Shown: positions 1 through 11,044 of the stretch, piece by piece
How positions within the stretch are numbered: position 1 is the stretch's first letter
Layout of the letters: every line of letters begins with the position of its first letter
DNA from: Ailurus styani
Taxonomy: Eukaryota > Chordata > Mammalia > Carnivora > Ailuridae
Assembly (NCBI GenBank): GCA_002007465.1
Contig: LNAC01000374.1
Coordinates: 1,517,637 to 1,581,636 of the forward strand
DNA: 64,000 nt
Reading direction: 5' to 3'
Translations under genes and position numbers: made by a program
Notes under the pieces: generated by a model
What the model was told of the DNA's origin: nothing
Database searches by the model: none
Seen by the model: the letters and a program-made list of their open reading frames with translations, nothing else

Positions 1-1419
1 CTAATCATGCTATCGGGACGAGGCGTAGCTTCTTATATATCTACTTTCTGGCTTCTGTGAACTTAGGCATAGCAGCCGGGTTCTCATGCTTGATTCATTC
101 TCTGATTTTTGATGAAGAATCTAGCAGTATTCCCTGTTGGGCACAGAGATTTAAGATCATTCAAAAATCAAATTGATATGAAAGTTTGATTCCTTCACTC
201 CAAGAACATGGTTAGAATTTTTTCTTCAGGGAGTACAGTAGCAGTTATTACTTCTTTCCAAGCAGAAAAAGGTCTAAGTTGTTAAGTTCCTCTCACTGTG
301 CTCCAGTCACTCTCTCAGTGGGGACACACGAGTTCCTTTCATGGCTACACTTGAGCAGCAGTTCCTATGGGGATGCTTCTAACAAAACCAGAACCAAAAC
401 CAAATGAAGATTTGGGAAGGACGAATAAGCAAACATTTTATTTTTTCATCATTTGGGTAGTATCTTGGATTTTTTTGATCTAAAAACAAACAAAACAAAA
501 TTAACAAACAAGATGTTGGAATTGGTCCAAATCCGGTTTTCTTTGTTGAGCTGTGTAGGTGACTTCACTATTTATAATGATAGCCTACTCCTAAACCCCT
601 CTTTAAAATGAAATAAAGATAGAAACAACAATTTTTTTGTACTTTGTCAATCAGCTGATTGGTTGACAAATATTCAGTGATGTATTGTTATACATTAGCA
701 TGTCCTTATCTGAAATCCTTGGGGCCAGATGTGTATCTCATTCAGAAATTTTAAGATTTAGAAAGATGATATAGTACATTTATTATGTATTGCAAAACAT
801 TGCCAGCAGAGTATGTGGCCACACCTTATAACCAAATATGTTTACACTTTTGTGAAACATGCTAATAGTCAAGCTGAGTAGGATGAAATAAAGACTTTAA
901 AGCTTCCCATCAGTTCAGGGTGGGTTTTGCTGCTAAATTTGGTTAGGTTATGTCAACTTTTGTTCACTTAGATTTTATATTTTAAAGACACAGCTTTTAT
1001 AATTTTTAAATTTTGGAATTTCACATAACAGATAAAAACCTTAGAGTTCTAACCAAGCTTTACTGAAGTGAAAAATGCTGATGGAAAGTTTTCACTTGTG
1101 TCCAAATTGTACAAACGTATTTTGAACAATCCAACTCACCCAAAGAGGGACATTTAGTGACACTCACGGGCTATTGAATTGTTTCAGAATTTTTTGGCCC
1201 CGGTATAATTTGTGTCCCTTTGTGCATTATGACAATGTGATTTTTTTTTGGTAAGGATGCCATATAAACTCTGACTCCTGACCCTCTTTGGTCTGCTGCC
1301 ATCTGTCTAGCATTTCCATGGCAGTACCTAGAATCTTCACTCAGCTATTCCCAGTTAAGAAATAGAACATCATTCCTGTTCACATGTTCTTCTCCTTCAC
1401 TCTCTGCCAGTTTAAATTC
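1..1419. other. Unassigned AT-rich DNA, no gene seen
   Basis: I see no SINE, no recognisable L1 or LTR, and no frame longer than about 60 codons. A few A/T homopolymers are present. It may contain old unrecognised repeats. Confidence 0.6.
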
Positions 1420-2062
1420 AGCATCCGTTCTTTTTTCTAATCACAAAAATAGATCTCAAATACACTCCACATAAACACTGAAATTTTTCTTTATAAACAC
1501 TGTCCATATTATGTCAATCCACTGCTTAAGACATGTTAATGGTTTTCCATTGCTCTTACAATATAAACCAAGAATTTTCACAAGAATAATAATTTCCTGG
1601 GCAGTCTGGCCCCTGCCTATTCTCTCCAACATTATCTTATACATTCCCTTCTACTTGCTTGTTATTACTAGAAAACTCAAAATTATTTAACTTTTAAGAC
1701 ATTTATATAGATTGTGTCCTATCCTTGGATGCTCTTCAACTCCAACTTTGTTTTCTGTCTTCTGCTCATTCTCATTTAAATGCTATAAATTAAATAGATT
1801 TTCCCTGAATATAAAGTAGATCTCCACTCTTACTGTTTTTCACAGTACCCTGTTCTTTCCCTTCAACTTATCGTGATTTGATTATATAGCTCTTTCTGTG
1901 TTTTTTGGTTAATGTCTGTTCTCCGCATTAGACAAAGTAAGCTCCACAGGGGTAGTGTCCATATTTTCTTGGTCACTACTATGTGCCCACTGCTTAGCAA
2001 AGAGCCTGACATAGGGTAGGAGCTTAAAATGTTGGATAAATGAATTCATGAATAAATGAATA
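1420..2062 (+). repeat. L2 LINE 3' region (old)
   Basis: The tract resembles the L2 3' part. A stretch about a short sentence long (1530-1625) follows the L2 pattern of 'ccattgc', 'tctggcccctgcctat' and 'tctccaac'. It ends with the L2 3' terminal pattern at 1925-2062: 'aagctccacaggg', 'agcctgacatagg', then 'ggataaatgaattcatgaa'. It is strongly diverged, so it is ancient. Assignment is from remembered consensus. Confidence 0.65.
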
Positions 2063-2079
2063 ACGTAATTGGTAGTGAC

Positions 2080-2285
2080 TAACAGCTAACACTCATTATA
2101 ACAGTCTCACACTTATTATCACATTTAATCTCAAATCAACCATGTGAGGTACGCAGGACAGGTATTATTAGCTCCAGGTTATGGAGGAGCATGCCAAACT
2201 TAAAAAGATTAAATGATTTGATTAGAATCACATAAGACTAAGAATAATGTCTCAGACTTCTGATTCTTAGCCCATCCTTTCTTAT
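2080..2285 (-). repeat. MIR SINE (antisense, old)
   Basis: The order of motifs is that of an antisense MIR: a loss-of-order 'cactcattata', 'catttaatctcaaatcaaccatgtgagg', a 'tattattagctcc' block, 'gattaaatgatttg', then 'tcagacttctgattctta'. It is diverged and the ends are approximate. Confidence 0.55.
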
Positions 2286-2761
2286 TCTTTCCCTCCAACC
2301 ACTACTTTTCTTTCAGTATTTAAAAATGAAAGCAGATTTCAAAATCATGCTTATAGATTTCAGTAGGAAAAATTAATATAATGGAGTTGTAAGTAGTTGA
2401 ATTAAATTTCTGGCATTAATCTTGTTCCTGTTTCCTTTCCCAATTGGGCTTTGCAAAATTTCAGGAGAAGGAGATAATACAAAAGTAATTACTTGGGGAC
2501 TCATAAATGCATTGATAAAATGTAAAAGAGTATATACTAAGACACATCTAAACTTGCATTCAAGGATGTGTTCAAGAATTGGGAAATCAAGTGAAGGGAT
2601 GAAATATTATATGAAAGGATTGCCTATTATAATGGAAGAGTATCTGATACTGAAAAGAAAAATAAAAACATTTCTCACATGAGAATCTTAACAAGTCCTT
2701 CTTTGTTGATTAGGGCATACACTTTATATCTCCATGTGCTAAAATCCTGCAGATATAAATT
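2286..2761. other. Unassigned DNA, no gene seen
   Basis: The 86-codon open frame at 2422-2682 has no recognisable motif and no splice context. I treat this stretch as non-coding. Confidence 0.5.
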
Positions 2762-2994
2762 AAGAATATTCAGTTGCTCAAGGTCCCTATGTGGCTCCAT
2801 CAGTTAAGCGACTACCTTCAGCTCAGGTCATGATCCCCGTTGTCCTGGGATTGAGCCCCGCCTCAGGTTCCCTGCTTGGTGAGGATCCTGCTTCTTCCTC
2901 CCCCCTACTTATGCTCTCTCTCTCTCTTTCTCTTTCTCGCACTCTCCTTCTCAAATAAATAAAATCTTAAAAAAAAAGAATATTCTATTGCTCA
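2762..2994 (+). repeat. Carnivore tRNA-derived SINE with target duplication
   Basis: The SINE body is 2781-2975 with 'cagctcaggtcatgatcc', a CT-rich stretch, 'tcaaataaataaaatc' and an A tail. It is flanked by 19-bp direct repeats (2762-2780 and 2976-2994) differing at two positions, as expected from L1-machinery insertion. Divergence of the head suggests an older subfamily. Confidence 0.9.
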
Positions 2995-3124
2995 AAAGTA
3001 ATTCTGAATGAACACATAAACAAGTAAAGTTGTATTTTCAGTAGGGAAAGCTATCCCAGGAGACGGATCTCCTCTTGACCTTGTTTTTCTTATCTGTAAT
3101 GAATGGCTTTCACTAAGTTGTGTG

Positions 3125-3185
3125 CATGCCTGAAGCTAATATAATATTGTATGTCAACTAAACTTCAATTAAATTTTTTAAAAAT
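3125..3185 (+). repeat. L1 3' terminal fragment
   Basis: The text 'cctgaagctaatataatattgtatgtcaac' pattern followed by 'acttcaatt' is the terminal 3' UTR of carnivore L1; a clearer sibling lies at 8348-8477. Severely truncated. Confidence 0.5.
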
Positions 3186-3439
3186 GAAAGGTTTGACTAG
3201 ATGTTTCATAAAGTAATTTCAATTCTTCATATTTTTAAATATGATTTTAAGAATTGGGAGGGACAGGCGCCTGGGAGGCTCAATTGGTTAAGTGTCTGAC
3301 TTGGGCNTTTTTTAAAAATGAAAGGTTTGACTGATGTTTCATAAGGTAATTTCAATTCTTCATATTTTTAAATATGGTTTTAAGAATTGGGAGGGACAGG
3401 CGCCTGGGAGGCTCAATTGGTTAAGTGTCTGACTTGGGC
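3174..3439. other. Single-N join flanked by ~133-bp direct duplication
   Basis: Position 3307 is N. Bases 3174-3306 recur at 3308-3439 with only about three single-base or indel differences (for example gactagatg against gactgatg). The first copy holds just the first 43 bases of the SINE seen complete at 3397-3582. This is what an unmerged contig overlap or two alleles joined end to end would give. Confidence 0.85.
3264..3306 (+). repeat. Truncated duplicate of SINE head
   Basis: It is the same SINE head and same upstream target-site sequence as the copy at 3397, cut off at the N. It should not be counted as a separate insertion. Confidence 0.8.
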
Positions 3440-3597
3440 TCAGGTCATGATCTCAGGGTCTTGGGATTGAGCCCCACATTGTGCTCTGCACTCAGCAGGG
3501 ACTCTGTTCCTTCCTCTAACTCTATTCCCACCCCTTGTGTTCTTTCTCTCTTTCAAATAAATAAAATATTTTATTAAAAAAAAAGAATTGGGAGGGA
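3382..3597 (+). repeat. Carnivore tRNA-derived SINE with 15-bp TSD
   Basis: The body is 3397-3582, running from 'caggcgcctgggaggctc' to 'caaataaataaaata' and an A tail. A perfect 15-bp target duplication, aagaattgggaggga, lies at 3382-3396 and 3583-3597. Confidence 0.92.
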
Positions 3598-4055
3598 GAT
3601 GCTCTAATTATGAAGTCCTTAATATAAAATAGGCAAAGTAGACTGACATTTCTATCTCATATCATTCTGTTTTAAAAATAGTCTCTAACAGATATATTAA
3701 ATGAAGACAAAGTTCTGTTACAGATCTTGACAATTCCACAAACCAAGTCAGGACAATTTCATACTGCCAGATCATTACACCTTACCTCTCAAAGGTATTA
3801 GGTCAAATTCCCTAAGTACCAGAAATGGGTTGAAATTCAGAAACACAGTATGTGTCAAAAGCAAGGTAGCTATTGACAAGAAAAGATACTATAGTAGACT
3901 TCCAAATATACACCTTCCCTTTCAGGAAATATGAAAATTCATTTTCCAGAAATGTGTTTCTGAACTCTCATATGGGAAGACAAGCCTGACTGTAGAAAGG
4001 CTATAGACACAGGCAGCAGGTTGTGAATCATTTGTTCATGATTCATGCAGGGAAT
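3598..4055. other. Unassigned DNA, nothing seen
   Basis: No recognisable repeat, RNA gene or open frame of note. Confidence 0.5.
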
Positions 4056-4245
4056 CCAATGGCATAATGGCTTAGCCAGTTGAAAGCCTAAACTCTGAAA
4101 TCACAGAGATCTGGGTTTGAATCCTTGGTCTGACATTTGCTTTTTTTGTGGTCTTGAGAATATACTATTCTGTCTATGCTTCAGTTTATAAAGTTATAGA
4201 AATCTCTTTATAAATGAGATAATACATGCAAATACTTATACCCTA
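4056..4245 (+). repeat. MIR SINE (old)
   Basis: The MIR core order is visible: 'atggcttagccag', 'aactctgaaatcacagag', 'ctgggtttgaatcc', a 'tgacatttgc' block, 'tcttgaga', 'tgcttcagttt', then 'aatgagataatacatgcaaa'. Confidence 0.65.
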
Positions 4246-4263
4246 AAATGTTACCTTTTGCCG

Positions 4264-4816
4264 TATAGGTTATGCTTTATCTATAAAAATTATTTCTATT
4301 TCAAAGCAAACTATTCACACTCCCATATTATACCTAGAATGAAAAAAGAGGGGAAAATATATTTATTATTAAAATAGTTACTAAGAAATACTTATTTTTA
4401 GCTTTATTTTAAGTTGATCCACCTAATAATTGATGACAATGCTTTTTTTTTTTGAGATAATAAGGAGCTGCCTTAATACCCCCTCCCATTTTTTTCATCC
4501 TTTTGTTTGCTTCAGTACCATTTCTATAGATCCATATGAANCTATAGGTTATGCTTTATCTATGAAAATTATTTCTATTTCAAAGCAAACTATTCACACT
4601 CCCATATTATAGCTAGAATGAAAAAAGAGGGGAAAATATATTTATTATTAAAATAGTTACTAAGAAATACTTTTAGCTTTATTTTAAGTTGATCCACCTA
4701 ATAATTGATGACAATGCTTTTTTTTTTGAGATAATAAGGAGCTGCCTTAATACCCCCCCTCCCATTTTTTTCATCCTTTTGTTTGCTTCAGTACCATTTC
4801 TATAGATCCATATGAA
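4264..4816. other. Single-N join flanked by ~275-bp direct duplication
   Basis: N is at 4541. Bases 4264-4540 recur at 4543-4816. The copies differ by a few substitutions (ctataaaaa/ctatgaaaa, atacctag/atagctag), a 4-base indel near 'aaatactt', and homopolymer lengths in the T and C runs. The pattern matches allelic or polishing differences rather than an old duplication. Confidence 0.88.
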
Positions 4817-5285
4817 GTGGTTTCGTCACCTGAGCCCAGGCTTTCTGGTGACTCCTCCTTATTGTCACATGATTATCTTTGGCTGCAAAGCTCCCAGATT
4901 ACAAAGCAACAAATGCAGTGTGGTGATTGTCCATAATTGTAAATCCACTCACTCTTTTTCCATTTTTGTTTATTGTAGGTAATCACATTTTTGTACATTT
5001 TGTACTCAGCTATAGACATCATGAACATTAATTGGCACTGAGGTTGCTACTAGTTACCACTTTTATTTTGGAAAAGCATTCAAGGCAAAAACACATAAAT
5101 TCCTATCTAAGTACTTCAGTTATTTGAATTCCTTATATGTAGTTCTCTGAGGAAGCATGCACAGTCATTGATCTTGATTATCTAGATATAATTAGAAGCT
5201 TTCTGCAGAAGAAATAGTATGAGAATTATCTTTCAACAGGCACAGAGTGAGGTATCTTGTGAGGAGATGAATTGGAACAGGAACA
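4817..5285. other. Unassigned DNA, nothing seen
   Basis: No recognisable element or coding signal. Confidence 0.5.
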
Positions 5286-5544
5286 GGTACAAACACTTTT
5301 TTTTCTTAAGATTTTATTTATCTATTTGAGAGAGAGAGAGCACACAGGATCAGGGGGAGGGTAAGAGGGAGAAGCAGACTCCCCCTGAGCAGGGACCCAG
5401 GCATGGGGCTCCTCCTTCCCAAGATGCTGGGATCACGACCTAAGCTAAAGGCAGGTGTNAGCTCCTCCTTCCCAAGATGCCGGGATCACGACCTAAGCTG
5501 AAGGCAGGTGTTTAGCTATCCAGGCAACCTGGTACAAACACTTT
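5286..5544 (-). repeat. Carnivore SINE (antisense) carrying a single-N duplication
   Basis: The body is 5300-5530 on the minus strand, starting with T-rich DNA and 'aagattttattta', then a GA-rich tract and 'gggatcacgacctaagct'. The perfect TSD ggtacaaacacttt lies at 5286-5299 and 5531-5544. N at 5459 is flanked by a ~52-bp repeat (5407-5458 and 5460-5511) that lengthens the element artificially. Confidence 0.88.
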
Positions 5545-5565
5545 CTAAACAAGTTCTAAATTTCA

Positions 5566-6054
5566 ACCAAGATGGTCCCCCACTTAACAATGATTTTTTG
5601 ATTTTTCATCTTTACAGTGGTGCAAATGTGGTAAGTCTTCAGTAGAAATCATACTTTGAATTTTGTTTTTTTCCTGGACTAGTGATATGTAGCATGATAC
5701 TCTCTTGTGGTGCTAGGCAGGGTCATGGAGCAGCCGCTCCCAGTCAGTGACCCAGTCAGGAGAGTAACTAACCAATACACTCACAGCCATACTGCACCCA
5801 TACAGCCATTCCATTTCTCAGTTTCAGTACAGTTTTCAACAAATTACCTGAGATTGTCAACACTTTCTTAAAAAATAGGCTTTGTGTTAGATTATTTTGC
5901 CCAACTGTAGGCTAATGTAAGTGTTCTGAGCTAGTCTAAGGTGTGATGTTTATTAGGATAAGTGTATTAAAACATTTTTTACTTAAAATATTTTCTGAAT
6001 ATGAAAATGGATTTATTGGTGTATAGTTCCACTATAAGTTGAGGAAGATCTGTA
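5566..6054. mobile_element. Tigger-like (TcMar) non-autonomous DNA transposon, old
   Basis: The left end (agatggtcccccacttaac, 5570-5588) and the reverse complement of the right end (6028-6051: agatcttcctcaacttat) form imperfect terminal inverted repeats. Internal blocks 'ttcagtacag', 'ataggctttgtgttagat' and 'gcccaactgtaggctaatg' match a mammal-wide Tigger-type element as I remember it. I am not certain of the family name. Confidence 0.6.
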
Positions 6055-6739
6055 ATTTTCAGTGAAAAACAAAGGAAGTTGGGATGATTCAGTACTTTTT
6101 TGGAAATGTTAATTTCACGACCAAGAATTTGACTAGTTTAGGAAATCTTAATTGGATGTTTGTGGTTTGGAGGCTATAAATTGGATAACTAATTTTGGGA
6201 GTAGCCTGTAAGTGTGAAAGGACGTGTGTCAGAAAGATTAGATCCTGCTACTGGTTGCATCATACTCTTGACATTCAGGGCCCCTCTGGGTATCAAGATT
6301 TCCCTGGTATGTATCATGCAATACAAGGTCTGGAAATTGCTCAGATGGTCCAAGTGTTTTCTTGAGATTCCTTTTCAAACACTCGTAATCTATATGGTCA
6401 TATTAAAGACTTAAGAGAGTTACTGCAGAAAGAACCCTTCTCAATTGTATTTAACCCAGAATTTCCTAAATTTGTCTGGCCATGGAACCTTACTTTTGGG
6501 AGTAATGATACCTATTAAAATCAAGGACACAAATTCAAGGAGCACTGGGTCGAGTGTTGGTTGCAGAAGGGAACTCTCAAGTTGCAAATATGCACTTGAC
6601 CAATCAAGTTTATAATAGAAACACATTTAAGAACACGTCATTATGTATTAATTTTCAGATTATAGTCCCTCTCATATTCCAGAGGATCATGGAATGAGGA
6701 TAATAATAATTATACTAATAACTATTATTTTTGAAAAGC
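6055..6739. other. Unassigned DNA, no gene seen
   Basis: Contains two opposite-strand frames of 61-66 codons with no motif or splice context. A 15-bp tandem echo 'ttttgaaaagctatt' lies just downstream (about 6730-6762). Confidence 0.45.
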
Positions 6740-6945
6740 TATTTTCTTTTTGAAAAGCTATTATACAAGCTATTAAACAAGTATAAATTTATTTAGACTT
6801 CACAGTAAGTCCATAAGGCATACAGATATTATCTTTAACTTCAAATAAGAAAAGAGACTTAAAAATGTTAAGCAAGTTTAAAAAATCATGCAATTAATTA
6901 AAGTGGATCTGAGCTGCAGATCCAGGTTTTCTGTCTCTTCCTTAG
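6740..6945 (-). repeat. MIR-like SINE (antisense, old)
   Basis: The order 'agacttcacagtaagtcc', 'tattatctttaacttc', 'aagagactta', 'gttaagcaag', 'tggatctgagctgcagatcc' is that of a diverged antisense MIR. Ends are approximate. Confidence 0.4.
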
Positions 6946-7993
6946 GAACGAATGTGGAAGGAGGGGGGTGAGAGTCTGTGAGAGGAGAACCACACTTCCT
7001 GAGGTTTTTGTGCAGTTAAGGAGTGTGGCCAAGGAGAAAGAACAGTGGACTCCTAGAAAGATTGGTCTACTGAGGCATGAGATCTACAAAACTAAACATC
7101 TGGTACATACATCTCCAAGAATAAATCTAGGGCTCTTCATGATTCTTCCCCTTATCTAGAAAAAGAAAATATGTCATGTGCTATTTCAAAAACTATTATA
7201 GCTCTAAGGGATTTAGAAGAAGTTAAATTGATTATGAAAATTCATTACGAAATTGGTTGTGGATTTTTGGTTGTGGATGTTGCTGATTCTGAGGTTGTGC
7301 CTTGGCTCTGTGGTAAAGGGTGTTACATCTATCAGGGAGTGGGTAATACCATTGAAAATGCCAATTCAGTGTTAGAGGTCATTCATTTAGTTCAAACCAA
7401 CATTTTCCACTAGAAAAAAACTGAGGCAGAGGGAGGCAAAAGTGACTTTGTTATACAATGAGCAAGGGTCAAAAACATGAACAAACCTTAAATCTTTTGT
7501 TTCCAAGGACAATGAACTTTGTCTTGAACAGAGTTACTATTTCTGATATTTTTCAGTGTAGAGAAAAACAATTTTCAGTTTTTTTCTCAAAGAGTTCAAG
7601 TAAAAAGAGTTCAAAGTAAAAGAAGTAAAATTTCATAAATTGATAGTTTCTCTTCTGTAGTTATTAAATTTGGATTGTTCATTCTCACCAGAGATAAAAA
7701 AAGGGAAAAACAAATGACTCTTTTACTGCTTGCGAATGGTCCTTAATCCTGGATAAACTGGGATTGTTTGGAAAGCTTAGAAAGCCCAAGCTACCAAAGA
7801 AAGTATTGAAATGTCATCTAAGCAAAGAAAAATAAAAGTCCAATCCATGTATTTTGGGTTTTCCCAACACTCTTATTTATTCTTTTTCTCCAAACATAAT
7901 TATTCACAGCAAAACATTTTCTGAATTTTAATTAATTAAGCAAATTAAATAGTTTGTCCATTTTACAAAAAAAATATATTCAAAATACTTAGT
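6946..7993. other. Unassigned DNA with short open frames, probably non-coding
   Basis: Open frames at 6968-7159 and 7171-7413 (63 and 80 codons) are adjacent but in different frames. I see no splice signals bounding them, and no domain. A short imperfect tandem of 'agagttcaaagtaaaa' type lies near 7592-7628. A conserved non-coding element cannot be excluded. Confidence 0.4.
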
Positions 7994-8220
7994 TGTTTAA
8001 AGTTTTCTTTTTTTAAAAAAGATTTTATTTATTTATTTAACAGAGAGAGAGAGATCTCAAGTACACAGAGAGACAGGCAGAGAGAGAGGAGGAAGCAGGC
8101 TCCCTGCTGAGCAGAGAGCCCGATGCGGGCCTCGATCCCAGGACACTGAGATCATGACCTGAGCCGAAGGCAGAGGTTTTAACCCACTGAGCCACCCAGG
8201 TGCCCTGTTTAAAGTTTTCT
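7994..8220 (-). repeat. Mustelid-type SINE (antisense) with 15-bp TSD
   Basis: The body is 8009-8205, minus strand, with 'aagattttatttattt', GA tract, 'gcaggctccctgctgagc', 'atcatgacctgagccgaagg' and 'ccactgagccacccagg'. The perfect TSD tgtttaaagttttct is at 7994-8008 and 8206-8220. Confidence 0.93.
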
Positions 8221-8347
8221 GTCACCATCTAGTACTTCCTTACTGTGAAATCTTCCTCCTTAAGTCATTTCAATAGTTGATTTTTTTTCTAACTGAATTT
8301 TTCAAATTATACTGTCCTATTATTGAGTATTCAAGTATACTCAGTTA

Positions 8348-8477
8348 TTTGAGTGTTCAAGAGTACACTTATCTTGATGAGCATTAAATAATGTATAGAA
8401 TTGTGGAATCATATCATACCTGAAACTATTATAACACTGTATATTAATTAGACTTCGATAAAAACACACTAAGAAAA
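8348..8477 (+). repeat. L1 3' UTR terminal fragment
   Basis: The tract 'cttatcttgatgagcatt', 'aatgtatagaattgtggaa', 'cctgaaactattataacac', 'cttcgataaaaa' matches the L1 3' terminus common in carnivores. No upstream L1 sequence is present, so it is strongly 5' truncated. Confidence 0.6.
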
Positions 8478-8521
8478 TATTGTTCTATTATTGTAAACCT
8501 ATTTCAGAGTGTTCCATTGTT

Positions 8522-8690
8522 TAGTGCTGCCCGGGAGAACTTTCTGTTATGATGGGATTGTTCTGTGTTGTTCAGTATGGTGGCCACTAGGCATGTGTGG
8601 TCACTGTGCCCTTGAAATGTGGCTAATGCAGCAGAGGAACTGAATTTTTAATTTTACACGACGAAATTAAAATTAAAACTTAAAATTAAG
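8522..8690. mobile_element. hAT-Charlie element (MER1/MER3-like), left part
   Basis: It begins near 'agtgctgcccgggagaac'. The arm at 8571-8601 is an imperfect inverted match to 13994-14024 (about seven differences in 31, nearly all transitions). The element is interrupted here by an old L1 that ends near 13985. The family name is from memory. Confidence 0.6.
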
Positions 8691-9503
8691 TAGAGCTGGT
8701 TCTGCATGTAAGGACTTGGAAACTGCCACTACTTTCTAACAAACAGTCAAAAGTGAGACAGATAAAATATCAATAAGTCATAGGAGAACCACTGCCCTTG
8801 TGTTTGGAGAGACAGAGACAAAACCAGAGAACAACAACTTATCTGAGGAGACACTCACAAGTAGAAACCTGTGTTGAAATCAGTGGTAGGTAGGAAAACC
8901 TAAACTGTAATTAATGAATTGCTGGAGGTCAATGTGGACAGCTCTGAGAGTTAAAAACTCAAGACAGACTCAGTTATGAGGGAGCCTCCACAATTTTGTG
9001 AGATTTTCCTCTAGGAGCTTGACCAGATTCCCACAGTAAATATTGAGGAAAAATCCCCTCTTGCTTCCAGCTGGGTGAGGGGAAAGGCACTATTTTGAAA
9101 TACCCAACTCTAGTTAAGTCTAGTCTTCCTTGTGGGAGAAGGGAAATACCTAGCTCCAGCCAACTCTAGACATCTTCCCCTAGTGAAGGGAGGAGGGGGA
9201 AAAACCTTTAAAAAATTGCGAAGGTCACAGTCCAGAAGTATAGGTCAACTAAAAGACAGAAACCGAATCAAACAACTGTAAAATGCTTCCTCTTCTCCTA
9301 TACCTCACCACCACATTACTACATGTCTATTTATATCAGTTTTTTTTAAAACCTGGTATATCATGATCAGCTACTTAGAAAACAATTACAAGCATACCAA
9401 AAGGCAAAAAACAATTTGAAAAGAAAGAGCAAGCATTATAAAACCACACATGGCAAAAATATTGGAATGATCAGATCAGGAATTTAAAACATCTATGATT
9501 AAG

Positions 9504-9855
9504 ATGCTTAAGGATGGTTAATTATCATACGGTTTCACTTATTTGTGGACATAAGGAATAGCGTGGAAGACATTAGGAGAAGGAAGGAAAAAAATGAAGG
9601 GGGGGGGAATTGGAGTGGGAGATGAACCGCAAGAGAATATGGACTCAGGGAAACAAACTGAGGGTTTCAGAGGGGAGGAGGTGGGGGAATGGGTTAGCCC
9701 AGTGATGGGTATTAAGGAGGGCACGGATTGCATCAAGCACTGGGTATTATACACAAACAGTGAATCATGGAACACACATCAAAAACTAATGATGTACTGT
9801 ATGGTGTAACATAACACAATAATGATGATAAAAAAAAAGGATGCTTAAGGGTGGT
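9504..9855 (+). mobile_element. Young carnivore L1 3' end, 5' truncated, with 15-bp TSD
   Basis: The body 9519-9838 is L1 3' UTR: 'ggtttcacttatttgtgg', 'gaaggaaggaaaaaaatgaa', a G8 run, 'gatgaaccgcaagag', 'gggtattaaggagggcac' and 'catcaaaaactaatgatg', ending in an A tail. The TSD atgcttaaggatggt (9504-9518) is repeated at 9841-9855 with one change. It is inserted in the older L1. Confidence 0.9.
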
Positions 9856-10462
9856 AATAGATAAAGTAGACAGCATGCAACAATAGATGGCCACATTAGC
9901 AGAGATATGGAAATCCTAAAAAAGAACCAGAAAAGAAATGGTAGAGATAAAAAGCACTGTAATAGAAATGAAGAATGTTATTGATGTGTTGACTAATAGA
10001 CTGGACATGGCTGAGGAAAAGATCACTGAACGTGGGGATACATCAATAGAAACATACAGAACGAAAAGAAACGAGAACAAAGACTGGGGAAAAAAAGCAG
10101 AACAGAATACCCAGGAATTGTGGGACAATTCTAAAGGGTATAACACATGTGTGATGGGAATACCAGGAGAAGAAAGAGAGCAGTAAGAGAAATAATTTGA
10201 AACAATAATGACAGAATTTCCCTAAATTAATGTAAGACATCAAACCACAGTTTCAGGAAACTCAGAGAACACCAACAGGATAAATGCCCAAAACAAAAAC
10301 AAAAGCAAACAAACAAAAAACCCCACCACCAACAAAAAACAAAAACACACAAATAACTGTACCTAGGAATAAAATTTTTAAAATATAGAAAACAAAGATA
10401 AAGAAAAAAATCCTGAAAGAAGCCAACGGGGAGAACAGTCTTACCTACAGAGTAACAAAGGT

Positions 10463-10706
10463 TAGATTCATATCTAGGGGCACCTAGATGGCTCAGCAGG
10501 TTAAGCATCTGCCTTCAGCTCAGGTCATGATCCCAGAGTCCTGGGATCCAGTCCTGCATTAGGCTCCCTGCTCAGCCGGAAGTCTGTTTCTCCCTCTCCC
10601 TCTGCCAGTTTCCCTCTCCATCTGCCTGCCTGCTGCTCCCCCTGCTTGTGCTCTCTCTCTCTGTCAAATAAATAAACAAAATCTTAAGAAAAAAGATTTA
10701 TATCTA
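10463..10706 (+). repeat. Carnivore SINE inside old L1, 13-bp TSD
   Basis: The body is 10477-10693, from 'ggggcacctagatggctc' to 'caaataaataaacaaaatc'. It has an extended CT-rich middle. The TSD agattcatatcta (10464-10476) recurs at 10694-10706 with one substitution. L1 sequence resumes directly after. Confidence 0.9.
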
Positions 10707-11044
10707 ACTTCTGAGAAACCAAGCATTCAAGAAGAAAGTGGAGTAAAATATATAAAGGTTGATAGAAAAATAACCAACCAACTTAGAGTTCTGTATACTG
10801 TGAAATTATCTTTCAAAAGTGGCAAATAAAAATTGAGGGGAACAAAAATTGAGGGAATTTGTTGCCAATTCACTTACCTTGCAAGAAGTGTTAAAAATTC
10901 TCTAGAGAAGAAAAAATAATACAGGTCAAAAGCTCAGATTCTACATAAAGAAAAGAGGAGTGTCAAAGAAAGATTAATGAAGATGAAATAACTTTATTTT
11001 TCTTACTTTTAATTCATCTAATAGGTTGTTTAAAATAATAATTG

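Noticed and set aside
4264..4816. Biological tandem duplication
   Set aside because: The N exactly at the junction and the same pattern at three other sites make an assembly artefact far more likely.
7171..7413. 80-codon frame as a small exon
   Set aside because: Ends in a stop without donor, no acceptor before it, no recognisable family; kept only as a note in the unassigned stretch.
8009..8205. tRNA gene from tRNA-like head of SINEs
   Set aside because: SINE heads keep degenerate A and B boxes but not the cloverleaf or anticodon loop; they are repeats.
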